From Peteryoungia desertarenae (GTDB lineage Bacteria > Pseudomonadota > Alphaproteobacteria > Rhizobiales > Rhizobiaceae): DNA of 64,000 nucleotides. A model generated the notes under the pieces. It saw only the letters and a program-made list of their open reading frames with translations. It did not search any database and was not told the origin of the DNA. The position numbers were made by a program, and so were the translations under genes. Positions 17,355-26,125 of this stretch are shown piece by piece; within the stretch, counting starts at the first letter, position 1, and the number at the start of each line of letters is the position of its first letter. Location of the stretch: the NCBI RefSeq assembly GCF_005860795.2, contig NZ_CP058350.1, positions 1,952,501 through 2,016,500 on the forward strand. The letters are read 5' to 3'.

Positions 17355-17723
17355 ATGAGGCGCATGTGGCCTGAGGAGTTGAAAGGCATCTTTGATGGTG
17401 CCGAAGAGGTGATGCTGGATATTCCAAGATCCGAGCGGGATGCCGCGCCAGCCGCCAGCACGCAAAGAGCCGCCTTGCGCATCCGCATCACGGAAGAGGA
17501 TTTCCAGCGCATCTGGCCGCTTGCCGAAAAGCGCTACCGCCTCGATGGCCGCTTTGCCGGCAAGGCCGTCACCTTGATCGTCAACAATCCCCATTACCAC
17601 GCCTGGCATCCCGCCGATGGCGGCACCGAAGAGGCGACAGCCGATAGCGGCGTGTCCTACAGGATCAAATACATCACCGCCCATATGCTGCTTGATGATG
17701 TGCGCGAGGAGGTCGCCGCCTGA
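17355..17723 (+). CDS. Conserved hypothetical protein
   Basis: A 122-residue soluble protein, no recognised domain. The ATG at 17355 has GGGGAGG nine bases upstream. It contains ALRIRITEEDFQRIWPLAEKR and ends TAHMLLDDVREEVAA. It is divergent from the preceding small gene and followed by the glycosyltransferase-like gene after about 220 bases. No functional clue from context. Confidence 0.5.
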   Translation: MRRMWPEELKGIFDGAEEVMLDIPRSERDAAPAASTQRAALRIRITEEDFQRIWPLAEKRYRLDGRFAGKAVTLIVNNPHYHAWHPADGGTEEATADSGVSYRIKYITAHMLLDDVREEVAA

Positions 17724-17944
17724 AATCGGCGCCCGCCTCCGGCATCGGCAACGGCAGGCCGCAACAGCGGCAAGTCCTGGTGATGTGATCGCGGTTAGAT
17801 TGACAGTCTTGGAGCGGGGACGCCACACTCCTTGGCCTGAGAGCGGGATGTGAACCTGGTGATTCTTGCGGCTGAGCCCTTGATCTGTCCATGGCATGTC
17901 CAGGGCCAGACCGTTCCAGGGCCAGACCATGGAGACCAGCCGCA

Positions 17945-19744
17945 ATGGCAAGACGCCGGCATGCGCAGAGGAGGGACCATGCCAGGGCGCTGGCCTTGCT
18001 GCTCTGTGGTGCCGCTCCCCTTGCGCGCCAGCATGTCCGCCGGGACGTGGGCAAGCCGGATGCTGCGATTGCCCATCTGCAGTCTGCCGCCCTGCTGGCC
18101 GAGCGTTTGCACCAGTCCGACATCTGCCGCGCGGTCGTCACCGCAGCCTTTGATCTGGCGGGCCGGCTTTTTGCGTCCGGACGCCTGTGGCAGGCCTGCC
18201 TGCTGCTCGATCTGCTCGATCTTGAGGATCAGCGCCAGTTTTCGCTTTTGACCAATCTTCTGCGCCGAACCGGTCAGTTTGAGAGGCTGGCCGAACTCCT
18301 CGATGAGGAAATGCACAACCGCCCCTTCGATCCCTTTCTGGCATCGGCGCGCTTCACGCTCGCGCGCGAAATGCTCGACTGGGAGTGCCTTGCCCGCCAC
18401 CGCACTCTGATGGCAAGTCCCGACAGCGGCTTTGCCGCCGCCCTTCTTGGAAGGGAACCGGCAGCAAGCCGTGTTCTCTGGGCCGAGGATGAGGCCATGG
18501 CCCATCGGCCCGTCCAGGAAACGCGCTGGCCGAAAGAGGCGCGCCCGCCGCCGAGATATGCGATCAGACCCGCCGATCAGCCCCTGCGCATCGGCTATCT
18601 TCACGACCAGTTTGATGATGCGCGCTCGGCAGACACCATCATGGCCGTACTGGCGCAGCATGATCGCAGCCGTTTCGAGATCTGTCTGTTCGATGATGGG
18701 CGCCTCCCGCAGCGGCCGGAACCGCAACTCTCAGGCCATCGGCGCATTTCAATCGCCTCGCTTGATGACGCCGCCGCAGCCTCCGAAATCCACCGCCATG
18801 GCATCGATATCCTCGTTGACCTCAAAGGTCCCACGCTCGGTGGGCGTCGCTGTCTGGTCGATCACCTGAAAGTCCCGCTGAAACTGGCCTGGCCGGTCTT
18901 CCCCGGTCCGCTGCCCCGCATGCCCGAGGGCCTCGGCTGCGACTACCGGATCACCGATGCCGTCCTCTTGAGCGAGGAAGGCCGCCGCCTTGCGTCCCAC
19001 CATCATTGTGTCCTGCCGGAATGCGCCCTCCCACAGGGAAAGCGCATGCCGGTCGAACTCGCTGATCGTGCAACGACGGTGACAGCGGGCGATCCGCTGC
19101 CGGAAGAAGCGCTGGTGATCGCGGGTTTTGCCCCCGCCTATCATCTCAATTCCGCAACGCTCGCGCTCTGGGCCTCGGTCATCACCGCCATTCCGGAGGC
19201 CCTTTTGTGGCTGCAGCGGCCGCACGCGCTGCCTGGCCGCAACATCATTCAGGCGCTCGCCGGGCATGGCATATGCCCCTCTCGTATTCTCCACGCGGAT
19301 CCCATGCCGCATGAAGCTCATCTGACGCGTCTGGGCCTTGCGGATCTTGCGCTGGACACTCTCCCGGCCAATACGCCCCAGGCAGCGGATTTCCTTTTTG
19401 CCGGGGTCCCGGTTCTGACGCTTAGCGGCCAGACCGCCGCCGGGCGGCAGACGGCCAGCCTGCTTCAGGCGCTTGGTCTGCCGGATCTGATCTTTGCCCG
19501 GTCCTCGCAAGTGGTGGAGGCGGCCGCAACCCTTGTGCACGATCCCTTCCGCCTCTTGGCACTGCGCCAGCGTATCGAGCGCGCCCGCGTCCGCAGCCCG
19601 GCCTTTGATGCAGAACGGCTCTGCCGTCATCTGGAGGATGCCTATCGGATGATGGCCGAACGGCTGAGGGCAGGGCTGGCGCCTACCGATATCCAGGTGC
19701 CGCCGCGACCGGCCAGCAGCCAGTCCCGCCAGCTTCAGTCGTGA
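17945..19744 (+). CDS. OGT/SPINDLY-like glycosyltransferase (family 41 type)
   Basis: About 600 residues. The first 200 are helical and TPR-like (AAIAHLQSAALLAERLHQSD; LLTNLLRRTGQFERLAELLDEEM). From about residue 215 comes the catalytic region of O-GlcNAc-transferase-like enzymes: LRIGYLHDQF, RFEICLFDDG, HRHGIDILVDLKGPTLGGR, and GLADLALDTLPANTPQAADFLFAGVPVLTLSG, which binds the sugar nucleotide. It may glycosylate a protein or surface polymer. The start is uncertain: ATG 17945 has no clear ribosome site and the frame runs up to 17891, just past a short direct repeat (CAGGGCCAGACC twice near 17900-17930). Confidence 0.75.
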   Translation: MARRRHAQRRDHARALALLLCGAAPLARQHVRRDVGKPDAAIAHLQSAALLAERLHQSDICRAVVTAAFDLAGRLFASGRLWQACLLLDLLDLEDQRQFSLLTNLLRRTGQFERLAELLDEEMHNRPFDPFLASARFTLAREMLDWECLARHRTLMASPDSGFAAALLGREPAASRVLWAEDEAMAHRPVQETRWPKEARPPPRYAIRPADQPLRIGYLHDQFDDARSADTIMAVLAQHDRSRFEICLFDDGRLPQRPEPQLSGHRRISIASLDDAAAASEIHRHGIDILVDLKGPTLGGRRCLVDHLKVPLKLAWPVFPGPLPRMPEGLGCDYRITDAVLLSEEGRRLASHHHCVLPECALPQGKRMPVELADRATTVTAGDPLPEEALVIAGFAPAYHLNSATLALWASVITAIPEALLWLQRPHALPGRNIIQALAGHGICPSRILHADPMPHEAHLTRLGLADLALDTLPANTPQAADFLFAGVPVLTLSGQTAAGRQTASLLQALGLPDLIFARSSQVVEAAATLVHDPFRLLALRQRIERARVRSPAFDAERLCRHLEDAYRMMAERLRAGLAPTDIQVPPRPASSQSRQLQS

Positions 19745-19873
19745 ACGACGCAGCCCTGCTGAAAAATGCGGACAAATCTCGGTGCACCCCAATTTTGGGT
19801 CGCCGCCTTGCCAAGTCGGCAAATCGAGCCTACCTTTCTCATGTCGTCAACGTAACGAAAGGAAGGTGATCCA

Positions 19874-19948
19874 ATGTCTAGTGAGATTTCGCTCCGCGGT
19901 TTGGGCTTTGGAAAGGTAACGGTCTCGACGGGGCAGCCCTCGGCCTGA
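19874..19948 (+). CDS. Possible 24-residue small protein or leader
   Basis: A tiny frame MSSEISLRGLGFGKVTVSTG plus four residues, with a strong AGGAAGGTG ribosome site at proper spacing, followed about 60 bases later by a textbook terminator. The unit (about 19850-20034) is freestanding between an OGT-like gene and a convergent DUF3750 gene. It could be a small protein gene or a small regulatory RNA. Confidence 0.4.
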   Translation: MSSEISLRGLGFGKVTVSTGQPSA

Positions 19949-20008
19949 TACGACCTTCCTGCGGATGGTTTTCGCCATCCCGGTTCGGTTGCGGACCAAA
20001 TTTCATGG

Positions 20009-20034
20009 GAGCCACCTTCGGGTGGCTCTTTTGA
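20009..20034 (+). terminator. Rho-independent terminator
   Basis: GAGCCACC-TTCG-GGTGGCTC followed by TTTTG: an 8-bp perfect stem with a UUCG tetraloop and a T-run. It ends the small transcript unit starting near 19850. Confidence 0.85.
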
Positions 20035-20082
20035 TTCCCGGTGTTTTGATTGATGGCCTTGGCGGAGGTATTTGCGACCCGA

Positions 20083-20823
20083 TTATTCCCAGGCCATCGT
20101 GCCAAAGCCCGGCAGTTTCAGCGCCAGAGGCGCGACATCGACACCAGCCACCAGCCCGAGGAAATTGACCTCGAAACCGCTGCGCGCGCCAACGGACAAG
20201 CCGGCCAAGCCGCCAAGGCTCAGATGCAGGTCGCGCCCGTCTTCATCCAGCGCATAGAAGGCCCCATGCGGCAGGTAATCGCGCCCCACCGCATCCGCCG
20301 GCAGCACGGCATCCAGTTCCGGCACGGAACGCAGCACATGCGCCACGAATGTATTGGAGTTCGGCCCCGGATAGATCCGGTAACCACCGGCCTCACCATG
20401 CGGATAGCTTTCAATAGCGGCTTCCACCTTGGGGATCAGCGCCTCCGCTTCGGCACCATGGACGGACGTGACCAGTCGCGGCGGGTTGGAATACCAATAG
20501 GCATCGGGCGCACGGTGGTTGCGCCGGATGGGGGACGAGCCCCAGCCCACCTTGTCATAGCGCTTGTATTCGCCACCCTTTTCCTTGGTCACGATCCAGG
20601 CATGGCTCGCCAGCGCCCCCTTCATGCCGCCGGTCATGGCGGAATAGACATAGATCGCCGCTTCCGGCGATTGCGCGGCACGCGGCAGGATACCGGCCGA
20701 TCCCCATTTCGCCTCGCTCCAGCGCGCCGGTCGTTCCTGTGTTGCCCAAAGCCCCGCCGAAACCAGGCTCGGCAGGATGAAGACAAGGATCAGGACGGAC
20801 AAGAGACGCAAGGCGGTTTTCAA
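20083..20823 (-). CDS. DUF3750 family membrane-anchored protein
   Basis: A 246-residue protein with one N-terminal membrane segment (LLSVLILVFILPSLVSAGLW) and a periplasmic domain typical of DUF3750: AAIYVYSAMTGGMKGALASHAWIVTKE, then YDKVGWGSSPIRRN, then YRIYPGPNSNTFVAHVLR. The NTF/H pattern recalls cysteine/His hydrolase-like folds, but the function is unknown. The frame is open to 20922, yet that would overlap the divergent asparaginase start; a TTG at 20823 preceded by GAGG gives a better N-terminus. Confidence 0.75.
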   Translation of the reverse strand: MKTALRLLSVLILVFILPSLVSAGLWATQERPARWSEAKWGSAGILPRAAQSPEAAIYVYSAMTGGMKGALASHAWIVTKEKGGEYKRYDKVGWGSSPIRRNHRAPDAYWYSNPPRLVTSVHGAEAEALIPKVEAAIESYPHGEAGGYRIYPGPNSNTFVAHVLRSVPELDAVLPADAVGRDYLPHGAFYALDEDGRDLHLSLGGLAGLSVGARSGFEVNFLGLVAGVDVAPLALKLPGFGTMAWE

Positions 20824-20893
20824 TCGTGGACCTCGTGCATTGGGTGGGACTGCGCTATGTAGCAGGAACAACAGGAACATATTGAGGCACAGC

Positions 20894-21901
20894 ATGAACA
20901 ATCCAGTCACGGTCGAGGTCACCCGCGGTCACATCGTCGAGAGCCGCCATCGCGGCATGGCCGTCGTGGTCGATGGCGATGGCGGGATTGTCTTTTCCGC
21001 AGGCGAGATCGAGTCCGCCGTCTTTCCGCGCTCGGCCTGCAAGGCCATGCAGGCCCTGCCGCTGGTCGAAAGCGGTGCCGCCGATGCCTATGGCTTCGGC
21101 AACAAGGAACTGGCGCTTGCCTGCGCCTCCCATTCCGGTGAGCCGGAACACGTCACGACCGCCGCTCGCATGCTGGCCTCTGCCGGGCGCGATGAAACCA
21201 CGCTCGAATGCGGTGCCCATTGGTCGTTCAATCAGCCGGTCCTGATCGATCAGGTGCGCAGCCTCGACCATCCGACCAATCTGCACAACAACTGCTCGGG
21301 CAAGCATTCGGGCTTTGTCTGCACCTGCTGCCATACGGGGGAGGACCCGACCGGCTATTCCACCTATGACCACCCGATCCAGCAGGCGATCCGCGGCATC
21401 ATGGAGAGCCTGACAGGCGCCACGCTCACCCATGACAATTGCGGCACGGATGGCTGCTCGATCCCGACCTATGCCGTGCCGCTGAAGGGGCTCGCCCATG
21501 GCTTTGCCAAACTCGGCACGGGGCAGGGGCTGGAGCCGATCCGCGCGCTCGCCGCCCGCCGCCTGTTTGATGCCTGCATGGCCGAACCCTTTTATGTCGC
21601 CGGCACCAAACGCTTTTGCACCCGCCTCATGGAAGTGGCGCCGGGCAAGATCTTCGCCAAGACCGGTGCCGAAGGCGTTTTCTGCGCCGTCCTGCCGGAA
21701 AAGGGCCTCTCCTTCGCCGTCAAATGCGAAGACGGCGCAACACGCGCCGCCGAAGTGATGATCGCAGCCCTTCTCGCCCGCCATTTCGAGACGGACAGTC
21801 AGGAACAACGGGCCCTCGCCGCCATGGCCAATCCGACCATGAAGAACTGGAATGGCATCGAAGTGGGCGAGGTGCGGGTGACGGATGTGATGCGGGGGTG
21901 A
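20894..21901 (+). CDS. L-asparaginase, class 3 (Rhizobium etli ReAV type)
   Basis: A 335-residue cytosolic enzyme hydrolysing asparagine to aspartate and ammonia. It belongs to the PF06089 family, unrelated to E. coli AnsA/AnsB. The sequence shows the two S-x-x-K type centres and metal-site residues of this class: FPRSACKAMQALPLVESGAA (Ser-x-x-Lys near 48-51), NNCSGKHSGFVC (Cys and Lys), and HDNCGTDGCSIPTYAVPL (second Cys). ATG 20894 has GAGG at good spacing. It is divergent from the DUF3750 gene with a 70-base shared region. Confidence 0.9.
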   Translation: MNNPVTVEVTRGHIVESRHRGMAVVVDGDGGIVFSAGEIESAVFPRSACKAMQALPLVESGAADAYGFGNKELALACASHSGEPEHVTTAARMLASAGRDETTLECGAHWSFNQPVLIDQVRSLDHPTNLHNNCSGKHSGFVCTCCHTGEDPTGYSTYDHPIQQAIRGIMESLTGATLTHDNCGTDGCSIPTYAVPLKGLAHGFAKLGTGQGLEPIRALAARRLFDACMAEPFYVAGTKRFCTRLMEVAPGKIFAKTGAEGVFCAVLPEKGLSFAVKCEDGATRAAEVMIAALLARHFETDSQEQRALAAMANPTMKNWNGIEVGEVRVTDVMRG

Positions 21902-21954
21902 GGAGCGAAGAACGAAGATATTGAAAAACCCAACTTGATGGGTTAAAGTACTGT

Positions 21955-22182
21955 ATGGTCACTGTGTTTCGCAAGCATGGCATGCGCTTTGTGATCTACA
22001 CAGCCGATCACGAGCCGCCACACGTGCATGTTTATGGTGACGGAGAGGCGCGGATCGATATTTTGCGACTGACAGTAATCACCCAGGGCGGCATGTCTGA
22101 TCGGGACGTAAGACGCGCAGTTGATGAGATTGAAGCCCAGCAGGAAATGCTGATAGATATTTGGCGGCGCTATCATGGCTAA
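21955..22182 (+). CDS. DUF4160 protein, putative toxin-antitoxin component
   Basis: A 75-residue protein with the DUF4160 signature: RFVIYTADHEPPHVHVYGDGE (the EPPHVHV segment is diagnostic), then IEAQQEMLIDIWRRYHG at the C-terminus. DUF4160 genes are regularly paired with DUF2442 genes, as here, and are proposed type II toxin-antitoxin modules. Its last 8 bases overlap the DUF2442 start, implying coupled translation. Confidence 0.8.
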   Translation: MVTVFRKHGMRFVIYTADHEPPHVHVYGDGEARIDILRLTVITQGGMSDRDVRRAVDEIEAQQEMLIDIWRRYHG

Positions 22183-22588
22183 CATAGATGATCAGGAACT
22201 TCAGGCCGCAAGGGACCGATGGCTACAAGAACGTGCGCAACGTCCTGTCCCCATGGCAGCCCGGTTTGATCGCAAGACGGAGCGTGTCATCGTCGACTTC
22301 ACCAATGGCGCAGCCTTCATGGTTCCAGCCCGCGCCCTTGAGGGTCTGGCCGATGCCACGACCGATCAGCTCGCTGAAGTCGAGCTTCTCGGCGAGACCG
22401 GCCTGCATTGGGAAAGCCTGGATGTCGATTTCACGATCACCGGCCTGATGAGCGGTGTCTTCGGCTCACGCGCCTTTCACGAGGCGCAAAGCCGTGGCGG
22501 CCAGTCGCGCTCACCCGCCAAGATCGCGGCAAGCCGCGCCAACGGGTCCAAGGGCGGTCGCCCGAAAAAGGTGACGGAGCAGGGTTAA
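22175..22588 (+). CDS. DUF2442 protein, putative toxin-antitoxin partner
   Basis: A 137-residue protein. Residues 30-95 (FTNGAAFMVPARALEGLADA, then LHWESLDVDFTITGLMSGVFGS) are a DUF2442 domain with the typical LHWE-LDVD motif. The basic tail (SPAKIAASRANGSKGGRPKK) could bind nucleic acid. It partners the DUF4160 gene. The next gene converges one base after its stop. Confidence 0.8.
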   Translation: MANIDDQELQAARDRWLQERAQRPVPMAARFDRKTERVIVDFTNGAAFMVPARALEGLADATTDQLAEVELLGETGLHWESLDVDFTITGLMSGVFGSRAFHEAQSRGGQSRSPAKIAASRANGSKGGRPKKVTEQG

Positions 22589-22589
22589 C

Positions 22590-23246
22590 TCACCCCTCCT
22601 TCACCCGCGTCTCCCACATCGCCTTGAAGGCCGGGCGCGACTGGATGCGCGAGAGCCAGGCTGCCGTCTTCGGATGGGCGTCGAACAGCGGCTGATAGGC
22701 CTGGGCGTATCGGACGATCTCGCCGAGATTGATATCGGCGACGGTGAAGCGGTCGCCCACGGCATAGTCATGCGTGGCGAAATGCTGTTCGAGCACGCCG
22801 AAGGGGCGCGACAGGATGTGCGCCACTGCCTTGGCCTCCGCCTGACCCGCCTCACTGTCGAGGCGCCCTTCATTGACCGCCATGGAAATCTTCAGCGCTT
22901 CGGTCTCGATCGACGTGGCGGCAAACAGCGACCATTGCAGCATCTTTGCCTCTTCTGAAAGATCGGCGGGGGCGAGCGGCCCGCCCTGCTTTTTGGCGAT
23001 ATAGAGCGTCTGCGCCAGCGACTCGTTCAGGATCAGCCCGTCATCATCGATGGTCGGAATGCTGCCCATCGGATTGACGGCCAGGAATTCCGGCGAACGC
23101 GTGTTCATCGGTGCGCCGTCAGCCATGGGATCGGCCAGCCGATAGGCCTGGATGACCGCGACCAGTTCGAAGGAAAGCCCCAGCTCCTCCGCCAGCCAGA
23201 GAATGCGGGTCGCGCGTGATCTGTAGACGCCATAGATTTTCAGCAT
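22590..23246 (-). CDS. Glutathione S-transferase family protein
   Basis: A 218-residue cytosolic GST. Residues 1-80 are the thioredoxin-like glutathione domain: MLKIYGVYRSRATRILWLAE carries the candidate catalytic Ser/Arg position, then the NPMGSIPTIDDDGLILNESLA loop with the cis-Pro and the ES glutathione contact. The rest is the all-helical domain (AVGDRFTVADINLGEIVRYA is the usual N-capping box). ATG 23246 is supported by AGGGAG; the frame is open to 23381. Substrate unknown. Confidence 0.9.
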   Translation of the reverse strand: MLKIYGVYRSRATRILWLAEELGLSFELVAVIQAYRLADPMADGAPMNTRSPEFLAVNPMGSIPTIDDDGLILNESLAQTLYIAKKQGGPLAPADLSEEAKMLQWSLFAATSIETEALKISMAVNEGRLDSEAGQAEAKAVAHILSRPFGVLEQHFATHDYAVGDRFTVADINLGEIVRYAQAYQPLFDAHPKTAAWLSRIQSRPAFKAMWETRVKEG

Positions 23247-23557
23247 GCCGGTCTCCCTTGGGTTTGAAGGAGAAGCTAACCCCTGTCCATGGTTTGGAGA
23301 AGTGCGGCGCGGGTGAAGTCGCGATGAATTTCCGTGATGCATCCGGTCTGTTGACATCACCTGCCGATACGGATTATCCAACCGTCAGGGTCCGCAGTTC
23401 ACCCAGGCGTCACCGCTCCGATGAGGAGAGCTAAACCTGCAGCTTTAACAGAACATCTCGACGTCAGCGCCTTTCTCGTCCCCGTCGGAAGTCGGTGACC
23501 ACCGGCCATGCGAATGCGCATGGGATCATCCAGGGCACCGATCTGAGGACGATGACG
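23247..23557. other. Intergenic region between GST and DUF2087 genes
   Basis: About 310 bases between two divergent genes. No gene, strong hairpin or recognised operator was seen; promoters of both genes must lie here. Confidence 0.4.
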
Positions 23558-24121
23558 ATGTCACGTGAAGTTCTAGCTTTCGAAGCGCCCGACCTGTCGG
23601 CGCTTGCCCGCGTTCTGAAGCGGGAAATCGATGCGAGGTCCGAAAAGCCCGGCCATGTTGAAATCCTCAACATGCTGGCAAAGGCCATCGGCTTTCGCAA
23701 CTACCAGCATCTGAAGGCGAGCCGGGCCGCGCAGGACAGGCTTGCCAATAAAGCGCCGCCCGCACCCTTGATCGAGGTGGATTACCGCCGTGTCGAGCTG
23801 ACCGCCCGATGCTTTGCGGGAGGTGATGTGCTTGTTCGCTGGCCGGGCAAATACAATCAGCAGCAATTGGCGTTATGGGTCATGTGGTCCTATCTGCCGG
23901 CAGGGGAAGACATGGCCGAAAAGACGGTCAACACGGTGCTGGCGCGTCATAACGGCTTCGATGACCATGTCCTTTTGCGCCGCGAACTCGTCAATATGGG
24001 GCTTCTGTCGCGCACCCGCGATTGCCGTCTCTATCGCCGGGTGGAGAAAAAGCCACCGCCGGAAGCCATGGCGCTGATCCGCCTCGTCCGTCGGGCGCAG
24101 GCTGTCTCTACACGCTTCTGA
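23558..24121 (+). CDS. DUF2087 domain protein
   Basis: A 187-residue protein with two parts. The N-terminal 70 residues are helical (LEILNMLAKAIGFRNYQHLKAS-type, as in glyoxalase-superfamily-associated N-terminal segments). The C-terminus is a DUF2087 domain: VLVRWPGKYNQQQLALWVMW, KTVNTVLARHNGFDDHVLLRRELVNMGLLSRTRDCRLYRR, typical of small nucleic-acid-binding or regulatory domains. ATG 23558 has GAGGA at good spacing, better than the ATG six bases upstream. Function unknown. Confidence 0.78.
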   Translation: MSREVLAFEAPDLSALARVLKREIDARSEKPGHVEILNMLAKAIGFRNYQHLKASRAAQDRLANKAPPAPLIEVDYRRVELTARCFAGGDVLVRWPGKYNQQQLALWVMWSYLPAGEDMAEKTVNTVLARHNGFDDHVLLRRELVNMGLLSRTRDCRLYRRVEKKPPPEAMALIRLVRRAQAVSTRF

Positions 24122-24163
24122 CGAGATCCTGCCGGATTGGCACGCGAAAGGCGTGCCTCTCCG

Positions 24164-25984
24164 TCATCCCGTGCTTCTTTGCCGTTGGGCCTCGACAGGA
24201 CTGGTGATTGCGCTTTGCGCCCGCAGGAGCTGCGTGGCGCTGTCTCGATCGATCGCCTTGGAAAAGAACCATCCCTGGCCGGCCCCGCAACCCAGCTTGG
24301 CCAGGCAGGCGGCCTGTTCGGCCGTTTCAATGCCCTCGGCAACGACATCGATGCCCAGCCCTTCGGCGATGTCGAGCAGGCACTTCGTGATCACGGTACC
24401 GTCGCGATTATCCATGATCCGCCGGATGAAGGCCTTGTCGATCTTCAGGAAATCGACAGGGACGTCCAGGAGATGGGTGAGCGAGGCATAGCCGGTACCG
24501 AAATCATCGAGCGCGATGGCGATACCCTTTGCCCTCATGGCCTTCAGCTGGTCGTAGACCACCTGGTCGCGTGCATCGAGATAGACATCCTCGGTCACTT
24601 CCACCACGATCTGGGACGGCTGGATTCCATGCGCTGCGAAAGTCTGGCAGATGCGATCGGTCAGGCTCCCGCGCCGGAAATCGGCGGTAGCGAAATTCAC
24701 ACTGATGCGCCCCGGATTGAGGCCGAGATCGATCCAGTGACGCATGTCGCGTGCTGCGGTCTTGATCATGTAGTCAGTAATGCCGAGCGCCACATGGGCG
24801 TCTTTCATCGCTTCCTGAAACTGTCCGGCCGGGACGATTTCCCCGCTGCGGTTGCGCATCCGGCAGAGCGCCTCCCAGCCGCGAATACGATAGGTGCCAA
24901 GCTCGAAGATCGGCTGATAGTGGGCTTCCATCCGATCCTCGCGAAGCGCATCGGTCACCTCCCGAATGGAGCGGAAGCGATTGACGATGGCCGTGCCAAG
25001 CCCATGCACAAAGGGAATGTAGCGTCCGCGTGCATGGTCCTTGGCGTGATAGAGCGCGTAATCGGCATTCTGGCGGATCTGCGTTACTGTTTTCGCGGAC
25101 CGGCTGTCTGCCCCACCAAGGGTCATCGAGGGATAGATGCTGTTGCTGCCACATTCGGCTTCATGCGGGATGGCTTCAAGAAGTCGCGCCGCAACAGTGT
25201 CGAGCGGTGTCGTTTCGCAACTCGAAACGATGACGGCGAATTCGTCTCCGCCCAGGCGAAAGGCCATGCCCGGTTCGGCAACGCCGGCCAGGCGAGCGGC
25301 AACCGCTCTGATCATTTCATCGCCGACATGATGACCAAATGTATCATTCACGAGTTTGAGGTTGTCCAGATCACCGAGGATCAGGCCCCAGTGACGACCA
25401 CTGTCGGCCTGTGCCTTCAAAGCCCGCTCGAATTGGGATCGATTGGGCAGCTGGGTCAGCTGGTCGATTTCGGCCAGCCTGCGCCGTTCGTCGATCCGGA
25501 TGTCCCGTTCCAGGGCGATGGCGCAAAGCTGCACGCAGGTTGACACAGCCCGCTTTTCGAACGCGGAGGGGCCGCGCGGCACCCGATAATAGAATGCAAA
25601 GGTTCCAAGCACGCGACCGGAGCCCATGATGGGTGTCGACCAGCAGGCCTTCAGCCCTATCGCAAGCGCCAGATGCTTGTAATCCTGCCAGAACGGATGG
25701 GTTTCGATGTCCGTGACGATCACTTGTTTGCCGCTATGGGCGGCAGTCCCGCAGGAGCCGACACCGGGGCCGCTCATCGTCCCGTCGATCGCGTTGATAT
25801 AGTGCTGTGGCAGCGATGGACCGGCCAGATGGCGCAAACGCCCGTCAGCCTCGACCCTGAGGATGGAGCAGACCAGATCGGGCACGACGGCCTCCAGCCT
25901 TCGGCACAGTTCCTCGATCGTATCGACCACCGGCTGCCCGGTCGCAATCATCTCCAGAATGGTGTTCTGCAGTTTTGTCAGCAT
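24164..25984 (-). CDS. GAF-GGDEF-EAL cyclic-di-GMP protein
   Basis: A 606-residue cytosolic protein. A GAF domain fills residues 15-165 (GPGVGSCGTAAHSGKQVIVTD is the GAF core). The GGDEF domain (about 175-330) has an intact RLGGDEFAV site. The EAL domain (about 345-595) keeps WEALCR, DDFGTGYASL, KIDKAF and VAEGIETAEQ, so both synthase and phosphodiesterase activity are plausible, probably with one dominating under GAF control. It converges with the DUF2087 gene and has its own promoter region to the right. Confidence 0.92.
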   Translation of the reverse strand: MLTKLQNTILEMIATGQPVVDTIEELCRRLEAVVPDLVCSILRVEADGRLRHLAGPSLPQHYINAIDGTMSGPGVGSCGTAAHSGKQVIVTDIETHPFWQDYKHLALAIGLKACWSTPIMGSGRVLGTFAFYYRVPRGPSAFEKRAVSTCVQLCAIALERDIRIDERRRLAEIDQLTQLPNRSQFERALKAQADSGRHWGLILGDLDNLKLVNDTFGHHVGDEMIRAVAARLAGVAEPGMAFRLGGDEFAVIVSSCETTPLDTVAARLLEAIPHEAECGSNSIYPSMTLGGADSRSAKTVTQIRQNADYALYHAKDHARGRYIPFVHGLGTAIVNRFRSIREVTDALREDRMEAHYQPIFELGTYRIRGWEALCRMRNRSGEIVPAGQFQEAMKDAHVALGITDYMIKTAARDMRHWIDLGLNPGRISVNFATADFRRGSLTDRICQTFAAHGIQPSQIVVEVTEDVYLDARDQVVYDQLKAMRAKGIAIALDDFGTGYASLTHLLDVPVDFLKIDKAFIRRIMDNRDGTVITKCLLDIAEGLGIDVVAEGIETAEQAACLAKLGCGAGQGWFFSKAIDRDSATQLLRAQSAITSPVEAQRQRSTG

Positions 25985-26125
25985 CGCCTGAAACCCGCCA
26001 AATGTGATGGGTCAGATAGCCATATGACTATTTAATTAGTGATTACGAATTGATGCGGAGGCCTCGCTTTGCCATTTAGGGCTAACAATGGGTGAAAATC
26101 GAGCGCAAGTGCCGGCCCGAGCCTG

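Noticed and set aside
19128..19325. Short frames within the OGT-like gene on both strands
   Set aside because: Shadows of a gene with clear domain motifs in its own frame.
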